DNA of 64,000 nt from Pseudobdellovibrionaceae bacterium. GTDB taxonomy: Bacteria > Bdellovibrionota > Bdellovibrionia > Bdellovibrionales > UBA1609. Positions within the stretch are counted from its first letter, which is position 1. Every line of letters starts with the position of its first letter. The translations under genes were made by a program, and so were the position numbers. Location of the stretch: positions 1-64,000 of the forward strand of contig JACKAN010000006.1 in NCBI GenBank assembly GCA_020635055.1, given 5' to 3'. The notes beneath the pieces are model-generated. The model saw only the letters and a list, made by a program, of their open reading frames with translations, had not been told where the DNA came from and made no database searches. Positions 1 to 9,024 of the stretch are shown piece after piece.

Positions 1-2
1 CT

Positions 3-2387
3 GTAGGAATTCCACCCGTACAAGCTGGATATTTGGCCCATGCCTATCGCTATGCTAAAAACCACGGCTATAACGTACCTGAGGCTCATTTTTGGGCCAT
101 TATGGGAGATTCGGAATTTCGTGAAGGTTCACTTTTCGAAGCTGTGCCCGATTTTGCAGAACGAGAAATTGGCAATTTAACTTGGATTTTGGATTACAAT
201 CGTCAAAGTCTAGACGGCCATCGCATTACCAACAAAACAATTATGCAGGGAACAGATGACACTCGCATTGAAAAGACAATGTTAGCCAATGGCTGGGAAG
301 TTATTCAAGTTCGCCATGGTCAATTTCGCCAAGAATTGTTTCAACGCACTGGTGGAGATATTTTTAAAAAATGGCTAGAAGAAGATCTGGAAGATTACGA
401 ATTACAGGCTTTACTATTACTAAAAAATGCTCATGAACTTTATAAACAAGTTCAGTCTCGCCATCCTGAAATAAAATCTTTTCTAACCAGCCTTTCTGAA
501 GAAGAATTGCTCAAGGGTATCAACGATTTTGGTGGGCACGATATTTTGCAACTGGCAGAAGCCATGGAACAAAGTAAAAAAGACCCAAATCGTCCAACAT
601 TTATTATTGCTCATACTTTAAAGGGATGGAACCTTAAAATGGCTGCCGAACAAGGCAATCACTCAGCACTCCCCGATGAAAATGAAATGATGGAACTTAG
701 AAAATCCACCGGAATAGAAGCAAATACAAATTTTGCAAGATTTGATGAATCCTCTAGTGAAGGAAAATTTTTAAAAACACGGGGTGATCAACTTTACAAA
801 CAAATTGTCGAACAAAATTCCTTAAAAGAAAAAAATCGTGAATTATTTCTACATAAATTTAATGAATATGGTGAAATTCCTGACTCCTTAGATATTAATT
901 TGAAAATGGCAAGTTATCCTCACACTCAGTGGATGTTGGGGCAGTTAACGGCAAAACTCACTCGTATCGCAAACACCCCTTTAGAGGAAAGTAGATTAAA
1001 AGAAAAACAAAAGCCCTTAACTCCGCAAGAAAAATCTTGGAAGACACCAGCAGAACTCATTGTTTCTTTAGCTCCTGATGTGGGCACTAGCACCAATCTC
1101 AACCCTTCTATGGATGGCCATATTTTTGCGCCTCTTCATGTGGAAGATTTTGAAACTGAATATCATGTAAAAGATAGTAAACTTCCTGATTTAATCCCTG
1201 GCGAAGAGGTTACAGATCGCTATATACGATTCGAAATTGCTGAGTCCAATGCCATGTCGTGCTTAGGTTCTTATGGCCGCTTGGCAGATATATTGGGAAT
1301 CCCCATATTGCCTCTGATGACCGTATATGATTTTTTTATTAAAAGAGCTTTAGATCAATATTTTTACAACCTTTACTGGAAATCCAGTTTTATTCTTTGT
1401 GGAACACCTTCGGGAGTGACCTTGTCACCAGAGGGAGCCCAACATGGATGGAAATCTGACTTCCAAATTCCTAACCAAATCACATGGGAACCCTTCTTTT
1501 GTGTAGAATTCGATTGGATTTTTTCCGATGCCATTAAACGCCATGCTTATGCTGACAACCAAGGAAGAACGGGTGTTCTTATCCGCGGAGTGACTCGTGG
1601 GATTGAGCAAAAAGACCTGCTCAAATATCTTAGTAAACAAAGTCGATTCAAACTAGGATTAACAGCTGGTAGCACTTTGACAATAGCAGGGCAAAGTTAC
1701 CCCAATTCCATTGAAGAAAATCAATTAGAATCCCTTAGTGAAGATGAAATTTTAGCGCAGCTTAAAAATGATGTGCTGGCTGGTGCTTATTATTTGATAA
1801 ATTATGAAGGATATTTTGGATATGAGCCTGGCGACAATGTGCTCAACATTTTTGCCATGGGTTCCTTGGTTACCGAAGCTATGGAAGCTTCTAATAGACT
1901 TCTTGAGGAGGGTGTCTATGCCAATGTGATTGTCGTTACCAGTCCGGATCTGTTGTTGGGCAATTTAGGTTTAGAAAATAATTATTTCCACCTTAAAGAA
2001 GTTTTAAAAATAAATTCTAACTTATATCTTCAGCCCCAACTCAATGGACACCCACAGGGTTCAGAGCTGGTTACTTTGTCTGGCAGAAGAATTCCCGTGG
2101 TGAGTGTGCACGACGGTGAACCAGGATTGTTAGATAATATTGGATCTATCGTTGGTGTAAAACAAGAAGCCTTAGCCATCAGAAAACATTCTAAATGTGG
2201 TCGCCCAGTGGATGTATATAAATTCCATGGCATTGACTCTGCGTCTGTTATCGAGGCTTGTAAAAAAGTTTTAGCTGAAACAGCCTTAGAACAAATTCAG
2301 GTTTCTCAGCGTGCACTGGCACAAGCTCAACCCCAAGTGGCCGGCAAAAAGTGGGAAGAAATGTGGCCCAAAATAAATAGACAATAG
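3..2387 (+). CDS. aceE: Pyruvate dehydrogenase E1 component, homodimeric type (5' end outside window)
   Basis: Thiamine-diphosphate-dependent E1 that decarboxylates pyruvate for acetyl-CoA synthesis. The reading frame is open from the first bases of the window, so the TTG at 33 is an internal Leu codon and roughly 170-200 N-terminal residues are missing compared with the usual ~890 aa. The ThDP/Mg site is visible as GDSEFREGS followed about 28 residues later by a DYNRQSLDG segment (the GD...N pattern). A second signature is GTPSGVTLSPEGAQHGW, matching the GxxGxTTLxxEGxQH region of AceE. The C-terminal third resembles the transketolase C-domain. Dihydrolipoamide acyltransferase and dehydrogenase genes are not in view. 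Family assignment is firm. Confidence 0.9.
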   Translation, partial: VGIPPVQAGYLAHAYRYAKNHGYNVPEAHFWAIMGDSEFREGSLFEAVPDFAEREIGNLTWILDYNRQSLDGHRITNKTIMQGTDDTRIEKTMLANGWEVIQVRHGQFRQELFQRTGGDIFKKWLEEDLEDYELQALLLLKNAHELYKQVQSRHPEIKSFLTSLSEEELLKGINDFGGHDILQLAEAMEQSKKDPNRPTFIIAHTLKGWNLKMAAEQGNHSALPDENEMMELRKSTGIEANTNFARFDESSSEGKFLKTRGDQLYKQIVEQNSLKEKNRELFLHKFNEYGEIPDSLDINLKMASYPHTQWMLGQLTAKLTRIANTPLEESRLKEKQKPLTPQEKSWKTPAELIVSLAPDVGTSTNLNPSMDGHIFAPLHVEDFETEYHVKDSKLPDLIPGEEVTDRYIRFEIAESNAMSCLGSYGRLADILGIPILPLMTVYDFFIKRALDQYFYNLYWKSSFILCGTPSGVTLSPEGAQHGWKSDFQIPNQITWEPFFCVEFDWIFSDAIKRHAYADNQGRTGVLIRGVTRGIEQKDLLKYLSKQSRFKLGLTAGSTLTIAGQSYPNSIEENQLESLSEDEILAQLKNDVLAGAYYLINYEGYFGYEPGDNVLNIFAMGSLVTEAMEASNRLLEEGVYANVIVVTSPDLLLGNLGLENNYFHLKEVLKINSNLYLQPQLNGHPQGSELVTLSGRRIPVVSVHDGEPGLLDNIGSIVGVKQEALAIRKHSKCGRPVDVYKFHGIDSASVIEACKKVLAETALEQIQVSQRALAQAQPQVAGKKWEEMWPKINRQ

Positions 2388-2398
2388 CCCATTTAATT

Positions 2399-3067
2399 TT
2401 ATAACTTTTGGGCTATGGTCATTCCTTCATGAGTGGGTATTAATATGGAATTGTATTTCAGTGGATTGGCTAAACGTTGATTAAACTCTCTCATCACTTG
2501 GACTTGAGTTTCATTACTTGGCAAATGGGCCTGACTGCGATCATTAAATACATTACCAAATAAAAAAGTATTGTCGCCAATAATTAGGCCCCCAGCTCTT
2601 ACATTTTCTTCTGCCCAATCCAGATAACTTAAATATCCTGCCTTGTTGGCATCAATAAAAACCATATCAAAAGGACCTTTTTTAGTAAGTAGTTTTAAAC
2701 TATCAAGAGCCTCTCCTTGAATTACTTCCACTTTCTCTGAAACTTCACTCTGCTTTAGTAAATCCCGGGCTTTAATGAAATTTTCAGGATCTTTTTCTAA
2801 ACAATAGATCATTCCCTCGGTGGGCAAACCACGAGCTAACCACAATGCAGAATATCCATAGAGTGTCCCGATCTCCACAATCCTTTTTACTTTGTGCAAA
2901 CGAACAAAAAATTGTAGGAGTTTCCCCTCATGTGGACCGACGTTGATTCCCTCTTTCCCATCTGTTTTGAGTTGTCTTCTTATTGCGAGAAGACACTCAT
3001 CTTCCTGGGCAAAGTGTTGATTAATATATTCGTCAGCTAATGTTTTATCTTCGCGACTATGAGACAA
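2399..3067 (-). CDS. SAM-dependent O-methyltransferase, caffeoyl-CoA OMT-like family
   Basis: Class I methyltransferase of the bacterial small-molecule catechol/caffeoyl-CoA O-methyltransferase family. Motif I reads IVEIGTLYGYSALWLARG, the acidic ribose-binding residue lies in IYCLEKDP, and the metal-binding region is FIDANKAGYLSYLDW. I chose the TTG at 3067 because an AAAGGAG ribosome site lies about six bases upstream; an ATG at 3100 in the same frame lacks one. The product is about 222 aa, normal for the family. It is convergent with aceE (12 bp apart) and divergent from the HAD gene. The substrate cannot be told from sequence. Confidence 0.85.
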   Translation of the reverse strand: MSHSREDKTLADEYINQHFAQEDECLLAIRRQLKTDGKEGINVGPHEGKLLQFFVRLHKVKRIVEIGTLYGYSALWLARGLPTEGMIYCLEKDPENFIKARDLLKQSEVSEKVEVIQGEALDSLKLLTKKGPFDMVFIDANKAGYLSYLDWAEENVRAGGLIIGDNTFLFGNVFNDRSQAHLPSNETQVQVMREFNQRLANPLKYNSILIPTHEGMTIAQKL

Positions 3068-3127
3068 GAATTCTCCTTTTTTTAAAAAAACATATACCAT
3101 TGCAACTGAATTTGTTAGCCTCTAACT

Positions 3128-3775
3128 ATGATAAAAACATTAATATTTGATTTTGACGGCACCCTCTTCCACACGGCTCCAGAAATACACCGTGCCATAA
3201 ATGCGACTCTCTCTGATATGGGTCATCATGAACTCCAATATGAAGAGGTTAAAAACTGTATTGGACAAGGCTTACTCTATTTACTTGAGCATTTAAAATT
3301 AGATATTGATATGTCACCAGTGGGTTTAAAAAAACTGGCACATCAATTTAGAGATCACTATGACAATTATTTTTTAGAATCAAAACCTTACCCTGGGATG
3401 TATGATTTTATTTCTCAATGCCCTCAAAAATTAGCCATCGGTTCAAACAAAGATGTTAAGTACATTAACGCCTGTTTGGAGCAAAAGCCTTGGGACAATA
3501 TAAAGTGGCTGTCAATAAATGGCGGAAATAGTTTTCCCACAAAAAAACCAGACCCAGAAATGATTGAAGACATCATTAAAAAATCCAACTGTAAGCCCAA
3601 GGAAATTGCCATAATTGGTGATGGTATACCCGATGTTGAAGTTGCAAAAAATACGGGAATTTATTGTGTGGCTGTAAGTTATGGTTACTCCCCTGTGGAA
3701 GAACTCCTGGCCCAAGGTGCCCACACTAAAATTGATAAAATTAGCGAATTACCCAAGGTTTTAGAGAGTTTGTAA
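3128..3775 (+). CDS. HAD-superfamily hydrolase, phosphoglycolate phosphatase-like
   Basis: Haloacid dehalogenase-type phosphatase of 215 aa. Motif I is DFDGTLFHT near the N-terminus, with the nucleophile Asp and the acid/base Asp two residues later. Motif II is the IGSNKD segment, the motif III Lys lies in TKKPDPEM, and motif IV is IGDGIPDVEVA. The helical cap falls between motifs I and II, as in the Gph/PGP subgroup. Substrates of such enzymes are small phosphate esters; which one is not visible. It stands alone, divergent from the O-methyltransferase and 38 bp upstream of the secreted-protein gene. Confidence 0.85.
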   Translation: MIKTLIFDFDGTLFHTAPEIHRAINATLSDMGHHELQYEEVKNCIGQGLLYLLEHLKLDIDMSPVGLKKLAHQFRDHYDNYFLESKPYPGMYDFISQCPQKLAIGSNKDVKYINACLEQKPWDNIKWLSINGGNSFPTKKPDPEMIEDIIKKSNCKPKEIAIIGDGIPDVEVAKNTGIYCVAVSYGYSPVEELLAQGAHTKIDKISELPKVLESL

Positions 3776-3813
3776 ACCTACAGATGGTGTGATTTTTGCT
3801 TATTCTAAATAGA

Positions 3814-4659
3814 ATGAAGCTAAAACTGCATTTTTTCAATAGTTGGTTGATCTCTTTAACAATTCTAAGCTCATTCCTGTCACCAGCAGCCATGGCAGTC
3901 CAAAAAAAAGCTTCAGAGTGTGAAATTGCGATTTCTCAAAAAGACTTTCCTCTCAATTTTAATAAACTACAAATTGACCTCAAAACCATTGATTTGCACC
4001 CCACCATTCAGAAGGCTAGAGAAGATCTACAAGATATTCGCAAAGATTTTGAAATGTTAATTTCTATTCCCAGTGTGATACAGCGTTTACATAAGCCTTT
4101 CTCAGACATTAGGTTTGATGATTCAAATAGACCCGTTCTTGTAAGTGAACCTGGTTTCAAAGTATTTGCAATGAATTATATTTCAACTAAACCTTCAAGA
4201 GATCCCACAGAAGTGTGGAATGCATACAGAAAAGCTCTAGGCAACAGATCACTAGTAAGAGCTCTTGTCCTCACTGATGCGCAAGTTCAATATATTAAAA
4301 AACATGGAATGACTGCAAATGCTTTTAGATTAGGAATAAGTTTAGAAACAATACAAAATAGATTTTTAGAATTTGGTTTGGAGCGTGTTTTTGCTGAGCA
4401 TTTGACTTTTAATAATGTCAGGAAAAGTCCATTTATGTCAGCCAGTGGTGATGAAGAATTTGCTCAATGGGCAGCTCAAACAACCCATAAAGGTGACAAC
4501 TCAAAAAAGATATACCTGTTTAGATTTCAAGCTTCTGTGGCCGACATAATCCATGCTGGGGCTCCAAATGAGTCATTAGTTTATGGAAGTATTCCTGCTA
4601 GCAGTATAGAAAGAGTAACTGAGGCCACTGGATTTATTTACTATCACGGTAGAGATTAA
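3814..4659 (+). CDS. Exported protein with an ADP-ribosyltransferase-like C-terminal half
   Basis: About 281 aa beginning at the ATG at 3814; a TTG at 3796 in frame is less likely because the signal peptide starts at MKLKLHFF. A hydrophobic stretch ending at AMA suggests export. The C-terminal half has the order of elements seen in bacterial toxin-like ADP-ribosyltransferases: an early strand (KVFAMNYIS), then FMSASGDEEFAQWAA resembling the S-T-S strand and helix, then YLFRFQ, and a final ESLVYGSIPASSIERV segment resembling the ExE-bearing strand region. The usual first Arg and the exact ExE pair are not clear. This is a fold suggestion only; no enzymatic role is established. No operon partner. 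Confidence 0.6.
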   Translation: MKLKLHFFNSWLISLTILSSFLSPAAMAVQKKASECEIAISQKDFPLNFNKLQIDLKTIDLHPTIQKAREDLQDIRKDFEMLISIPSVIQRLHKPFSDIRFDDSNRPVLVSEPGFKVFAMNYISTKPSRDPTEVWNAYRKALGNRSLVRALVLTDAQVQYIKKHGMTANAFRLGISLETIQNRFLEFGLERVFAEHLTFNNVRKSPFMSASGDEEFAQWAAQTTHKGDNSKKIYLFRFQASVADIIHAGAPNESLVYGSIPASSIERVTEATGFIYYHGRD

Positions 4660-5114
4660 TGGCTCTAATAAATGAGAAAAATGTTTTCAAATCATATCGA
4701 ATTGAATTTAGCTTTTGATGGTGCACACACAGGAGCATTACTTGATCCCATTTTTGAAGAACTATTAATTACTTTCTTTAGTTCAAATTTAAAGGGGCCT
4801 TCACAAAAACTTAAGTAATCCAATCTTCAAGTGTGTTTGAAGCATTACAGTTATACTTGAACCTCACGATTTAGTCATATCAATAACTTCCACTAAATCT
4901 GTACACGATGTCTCCAAGTTGCATAGGTAGAACTATAGTGCTTAGAGACATCGATGCGATCAACTACTTTAACACCACTGACCCTGAAAACTACCAGTCT
5001 CTGCCACTTCTCTCTACACCGCATAGCATTAATTTATTAGCTAATCCACCTGGAAGCGTGGCCAATTTGCGGCTTTTGCGGTAATTCTAAGGTTTATTTT
5101 GTGGAGGAATGCCG
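4660..5114. other. Intergenic region with two short open frames and an inverted repeat
   Basis: This stretch has no recognised gene. It holds two + strand open frames below 60 codons: 4672-4818 (48 aa) and 4908-5084 (58 aa, starts MSPSCIGRT, ends 30 bp before yejF). Neither resembles a family I know. A 9-bp inverted repeat, CGATGTCTC at 4906-4914 and GAGACATCG at 4945-4953, could form a hairpin with a 30-base loop. The promoter and leader of yejF should also lie here. The region may contain gene remnants, but that is not demonstrable by eye. Confidence 0.4.
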
Positions 5115-6842
5115 ATGAGCGATACCCTGGTCAAAGTTGAAAACCTCTCTGTAGAGTTCAAAACAGATGATGGTATTATAAAAGCCATTCAAAATATTTC
5201 CTTTAACATACCCAAAGGAAAAACCGTTGGCTTGGTGGGCGAATCTGGCTCAGGGAAAAGTGTCTCTTCACTGGCAATTATGGGTTTAATACCCATGCCT
5301 CCTGGCAAAATCACCACGGGTTCCATTACTTTTGAAGGAAATGACCTTCTTAAAGCAACCGAAAGTGAAATGCGCAAAATTCGTGGCAATCGCATTTCTA
5401 TGATTTTCCAAGAACCCATGACAAGTTTGAACCCCGTATTTACTATTGGTGATCAAATTGGCGAAACCTTAATGCTTCACCAAAATCTTTCAAAAGATGA
5501 AGCCATAAAAAAATCTTTGGACCTATTGCACCAAGTGGGTATTCCCAATGCAGAAGAAAGAATAAAGTCCTACCCCCATGAAATGAGCGGTGGTCAACGA
5601 CAAAGGGTTATGATTGCTATGGCTATTGCTTGTGAGCCAGACCTGCTCATCGCCGATGAGCCCACAACTGCCCTTGATGTCACCATTCAAAAGCAAATCT
5701 TAGAACTCTTAGCCGACTTACAAAAACAATATGGTATGAGTATTTTATTTATTACCCACGATCTAGGTGTAATTGCAGATATTGCCGATGAAGTTATTGT
5801 TATGTACAAAGGGGAAATCGTAGAAAAAAATGATACTGAAACTATTTTCACTCACTCTTCTCATCCCTACACAAAAGGTCTTATTGCTTGTCGACCAAAC
5901 TTAGACAAAAACACTCTACGTTTGCCAACTGTGAGCGATTACATGACTCCCGAAGGGATCGAACGCACACCTGATGAAGCTTTAATGAAAACAGAAAAAA
6001 AATTGCGTCCTATAACCAAAGACAATCCTGTAATTTTAGAAATTAAAAACTTAAAAAAACATTTTCCACTCAAAAAAACTATATTTGGCAGAGTAAAAAC
6101 CTGGGTTAAAGCCGTGGATGATGTTTCCTTAAAAGTTTATAAAGGTCGCACCCTGGGTTTAGTGGGTGAATCTGGCTGCGGAAAGACAACCCTAGGTAGA
6201 ACTATTTTAAGACTAATAGAGTCTTCAGAGGGGCAAATCTTATATAGAGGCCAGGACATTACTCAGTGGGACGGAGAACAACTTCGAGAACTAAGAAAGA
6301 AAATTCAAATTATTTTTCAAGATCCCTATGCTTCTCTCAACCCAAGAATGACTATTGGTTCTGCCATTATGGAACCCATGATAATTCATAAAATTGGGGC
6401 AAATAAGAACGAGCGTTTAGAACTGGCGGGAGATCTTATAGAAAGATGTGGACTCGACAGAAGCATGCTCAATCGCTATCCCCATGAGTTTTCCGGCGGC
6501 CAACGTCAACGTATCTGCATTGCAAGAGCTTTGGCTGTCAAACCAGAATTTATTGTTTGTGATGAATCTGTTTCTGCACTGGATGTTTCTGTTCAAGCTC
6601 AAATTTTAAATTTGTTAATGGATTTACAAGATGAATTTGGTCTTACTTATATTTTTATTTCTCATGATTTATCTGTAGTAAAATACATTTCTGACGAGCT
6701 GGCTGTAATGAACAAAGGTCAGTTAGTAGAAATGGCAGATTGCGAGAGTATTTATAAAAATCCCCAGGATGAATACACTAAGAAATTATTGACGGCTATT
6801 CCCAAAGGAATACCAAAAACTTTGTTAGAAAAACGTATTTAG
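5115..6842 (+). CDS. yejF: Fused peptide ABC transporter ATPase, YejF type
   Basis: Two complete ABC ATPase domains in one 575-aa chain, as in YejF/GsiA. Domain 1 has Walker A GESGSGKS, signature MSGGQRQRV and Walker B LLIADEPTTALD. Domain 2 has GESGCGKT, FSGGQRQRI and FIVCDESVSALD. Each is followed by the oligopeptide-transporter C-terminal extension (HPYTKGL; DEYTKKLL). The start at 5115 is chosen over an ATG at 5109 because GGAGG at 5103-5107 is seven bases upstream of 5115 but only one from 5109. It energises uptake of peptides. No permease is adjacent; matching permeases and binding protein lie at 24.8-28.5 kb on the other strand. Confidence 0.9.
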   Translation: MSDTLVKVENLSVEFKTDDGIIKAIQNISFNIPKGKTVGLVGESGSGKSVSSLAIMGLIPMPPGKITTGSITFEGNDLLKATESEMRKIRGNRISMIFQEPMTSLNPVFTIGDQIGETLMLHQNLSKDEAIKKSLDLLHQVGIPNAEERIKSYPHEMSGGQRQRVMIAMAIACEPDLLIADEPTTALDVTIQKQILELLADLQKQYGMSILFITHDLGVIADIADEVIVMYKGEIVEKNDTETIFTHSSHPYTKGLIACRPNLDKNTLRLPTVSDYMTPEGIERTPDEALMKTEKKLRPITKDNPVILEIKNLKKHFPLKKTIFGRVKTWVKAVDDVSLKVYKGRTLGLVGESGCGKTTLGRTILRLIESSEGQILYRGQDITQWDGEQLRELRKKIQIIFQDPYASLNPRMTIGSAIMEPMIIHKIGANKNERLELAGDLIERCGLDRSMLNRYPHEFSGGQRQRICIARALAVKPEFIVCDESVSALDVSVQAQILNLLMDLQDEFGLTYIFISHDLSVVKYISDELAVMNKGQLVEMADCESIYKNPQDEYTKKLLTAIPKGIPKTLLEKRI

Positions 6843-6857
6843 TAAATTGATTTTATT

Positions 6858-7502
6858 TTAAATACAAGTACCCCAATAGGTGTATTCCCTACTGATTTTA
6901 CTTTCTTTTAATAATAAATTTGCAGATTCGTAATTTTTGTTTGGGTATGTCAAATTTATTTCCAAAGTTTTAATTGTGGTTATTGGTAAAAACTCAACCT
7001 CTCTACGACCATGAACTATTTCCCAGTGTTCACCACAAATAACTCGTCCTTGTCTATCAGCATAACAACCCGTCCTGCGCTTTTGAGTTTCACAAATTTC
7101 ATATTCTCTTTTTAGTTCACCCTTGATAAGTCTAGTCTCAATTTTTCCCATCATATCAACGAGCTGTCCACTCTCTAAATGGGATATAAAGAACTCTCCA
7201 TTATCATCAGGTATCTGTGTTTCATCTGTGTATTTGAATTGTATTTCATAAGGCCGGTTTCTCTTTGGACCCACATCATCTGGGAAATCTGGCCCTTCAT
7301 CTTCCCTTGGAACTTCAAATTTTAGATATTGAGATTTTTTGTCATGACTCACTTTTATGTTATAGTCACCAGCATCCATTTTAACAGCTTTATTATAACG
7401 AGTATTAAAAATAATGGTTTCTGATAATTTTAAAATAACATCTTGCCCTTCGTTGCACGAACTAAGCAAAAAAGCCATTGCTAAAAGAAATACTTTATTC
7501 AT
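6858..7502 (-). CDS. Predicted lipoprotein of unknown function
   Basis: The start at 7502 (MNKVFLLAM) is preferred because GGAGGGG lies just upstream; a TTG at 7517 would include this ribosome site within the coding region. The N-terminus is a lipoprotein signal with lipobox LLSSC, so the mature protein is probably lipid-anchored and periplasmic or outer-membrane facing. The remaining ~195 residues are beta-rich in appearance, with a small Cys-containing segment (CETQKRRTGCYADRQGRVIC) that could hold disulfides. I do not recognise a family. It is convergent with yejF (15 bp gap). Confidence 0.7.
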   Translation of the reverse strand: MNKVFLLAMAFLLSSCNEGQDVILKLSETIIFNTRYNKAVKMDAGDYNIKVSHDKKSQYLKFEVPREDEGPDFPDDVGPKRNRPYEIQFKYTDETQIPDDNGEFFISHLESGQLVDMMGKIETRLIKGELKREYEICETQKRRTGCYADRQGRVICGEHWEIVHGRREVEFLPITTIKTLEINLTYPNKNYESANLLLKESKISREYTYWGTCI

Positions 7503-7566
7503 TGAAGCCCCCTCCAAATTTGAATTTTCTACATTTTTAGATTAGCATTTAAGGGATAGGAAACAA

Positions 7567-8064
7567 CTATTGGTTTAACTCTAACAAGGTGTTTACAGCT
7601 GAACGCATATCTTCGATATCGAAGGGTTTTTTAATATAGTCGTCGGCTCCAATAGCAAAGCCTCTTTTCACATCTTCCGTAAGCCCACGACCTGAGACAA
7701 ATATAAGGGGAATATCTTTTAGATCTTGATGAGCTTTCATTAGTTCTGCTAATTCAAAACCATTAATCCAGGGAAGGCCAACATCTAATATTATTAAATC
7801 TATAATTTTATCATCGATAAGAGTTGTTAATTCTGTTCCATCAGCTGCGGCAATCACACTGTGCCCATCGTCTTCAAATATGCGTTTCATAGCTCGTCGC
7901 ATGGATTCGTCATCTTCAATGAGTAAAATATTATGTGGCTCTTTTTTTAATTTAAGCCTTCTATACTCTGTAAGAGACACAAGGCTGTTTTGAGCCATGC
8001 GCTCTTTTGCTATCTTTTCTATATGTTGCACTAAATCTTTAGCACTGATTTTTTTCTTAGCCAT
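7567..8064 (-). CDS. Response-regulator receiver protein with short N-terminal extension
   Basis: A 165-aa protein: a Lys-rich ~43-residue N-terminal segment followed by a single receiver domain. The acidic pair is IEDDES, the phospho-acceptor Asp is about residue 94 (LDVGLP), and the switch Lys lies in YIKKPF. There is no output domain after the receiver. Its start overlaps the 3' end of trxB by 8 bp, so the two are likely translated from one mRNA. A link to redox state is suggested only by this neighbour. The partner kinase is unknown. Confidence 0.85.
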   Translation of the reverse strand: MAKKKISAKDLVQHIEKIAKERMAQNSLVSLTEYRRLKLKKEPHNILLIEDDESMRRAMKRIFEDDGHSVIAAADGTELTTLIDDKIIDLIILDVGLPWINGFELAELMKAHQDLKDIPLIFVSGRGLTEDVKRGFAIGADDYIKKPFDIEDMRSAVNTLLELNQ

Positions 8065-8992
8065 TGGGGTTGGCTTCTAACCAGCGTTCACAATCAATAG
8101 CCGCCATGCAACCTGTGCCGGCAGCCGTAATGGCTTGGCGATAATGGGAGTCTTGGACATCACCCGCAGCAAAAACACCCTCAATATTTGTAAATGTAGT
8201 TTTTCCCTTGGTTTTTAAGTAACCTACTTCATCCATATCCAATTGCTTCTTAAATAAATCTGTATTGGGTTTGTGCCCGATGGCTATAAATACTCCATCC
8301 ATCTTCATTTCATTCACTTCTTTAGTTTGATTATTGTAAACCACAATGGACTCTACATTCTTGTCTCCACGAATATCTTGGAGCTCCGTGTTCCAAAGTA
8401 CTTCTATTTTTTCATGATTGAGTACACGATCCGCCATAATCTTTGAGGATCTAAACTCATCCCGTCTATGAATGACATAAACCTTACTGGCGAAACGTGT
8501 TAAAAACAGAGCCTCTTCCATTGCCGTATCGCCACCACCAATTATACTACAAATTTGATTTCTAAAAAAAGCTCCATCGCAAGTAGCACAAGCCGAAACC
8601 CCACGGCCTAAATATTTCTTTTCTTGTTCCAAACCAAGGTACTTCGCACTGGCTCCCGTCGTGATGATCACACTCTTGGCCTGGTACTCATCATTGCCAA
8701 TCCAAATTTTAAAAGGTCTCTGGGAAAAATCTACGCGACTTACATTTTTTGTAATAAAACGTGTTCCAAAACGCTCAGCCTGTTTTCGAAAATGAGCCAT
8801 CATTTCTGGGCCCGTGATTCCATCGGGATAGCCAGGATAGTTTTCTACATCTGTCGTGGTCATAAGTTGACCACCGGCTTCTTCACCTTCAATCATCAAA
8901 GGTTCTAAGTTGGCTCTGGAAGCATAAATAGCTGCTGTCAAACCCGCTGGTCCTGAACCTACAATAATCACATTTTCCACTTTGTTTCCCAC
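8057..8992 (-). CDS. trxB: Thioredoxin reductase
   Basis: NADPH- and FAD-dependent enzyme that reduces thioredoxin in the cytoplasm. The FAD-binding GSGPAGLTAAIYASRA is at residues 13-28, the redox-active CATC at 135-138, the NADPH site GGGDTAMEEA follows, and the C-terminal FAD motif is VFAAGDVQD. Length (311 aa) is normal for the low-molecular-weight class. The GTG start has AAGGAG five bases upstream. It overlaps the downstream receiver gene by 8 bp. Confidence 0.95.
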   Translation of the reverse strand: MGNKVENVIIVGSGPAGLTAAIYASRANLEPLMIEGEEAGGQLMTTTDVENYPGYPDGITGPEMMAHFRKQAERFGTRFITKNVSRVDFSQRPFKIWIGNDEYQAKSVIITTGASAKYLGLEQEKKYLGRGVSACATCDGAFFRNQICSIIGGGDTAMEEALFLTRFASKVYVIHRRDEFRSSKIMADRVLNHEKIEVLWNTELQDIRGDKNVESIVVYNNQTKEVNEMKMDGVFIAIGHKPNTDLFKKQLDMDEVGYLKTKGKTTFTNIEGVFAAGDVQDSHYRQAITAAGTGCMAAIDCERWLEANPNG

Positions 8993-9024
8993 AATTGCTC
9001 CTTAAAAAATCAAGAATTCACATA

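Noticed and set aside
8624..8908. A 94-codon + strand frame antisense to trxB
   Set aside because: Shadow of a certain gene with no domain or start context.
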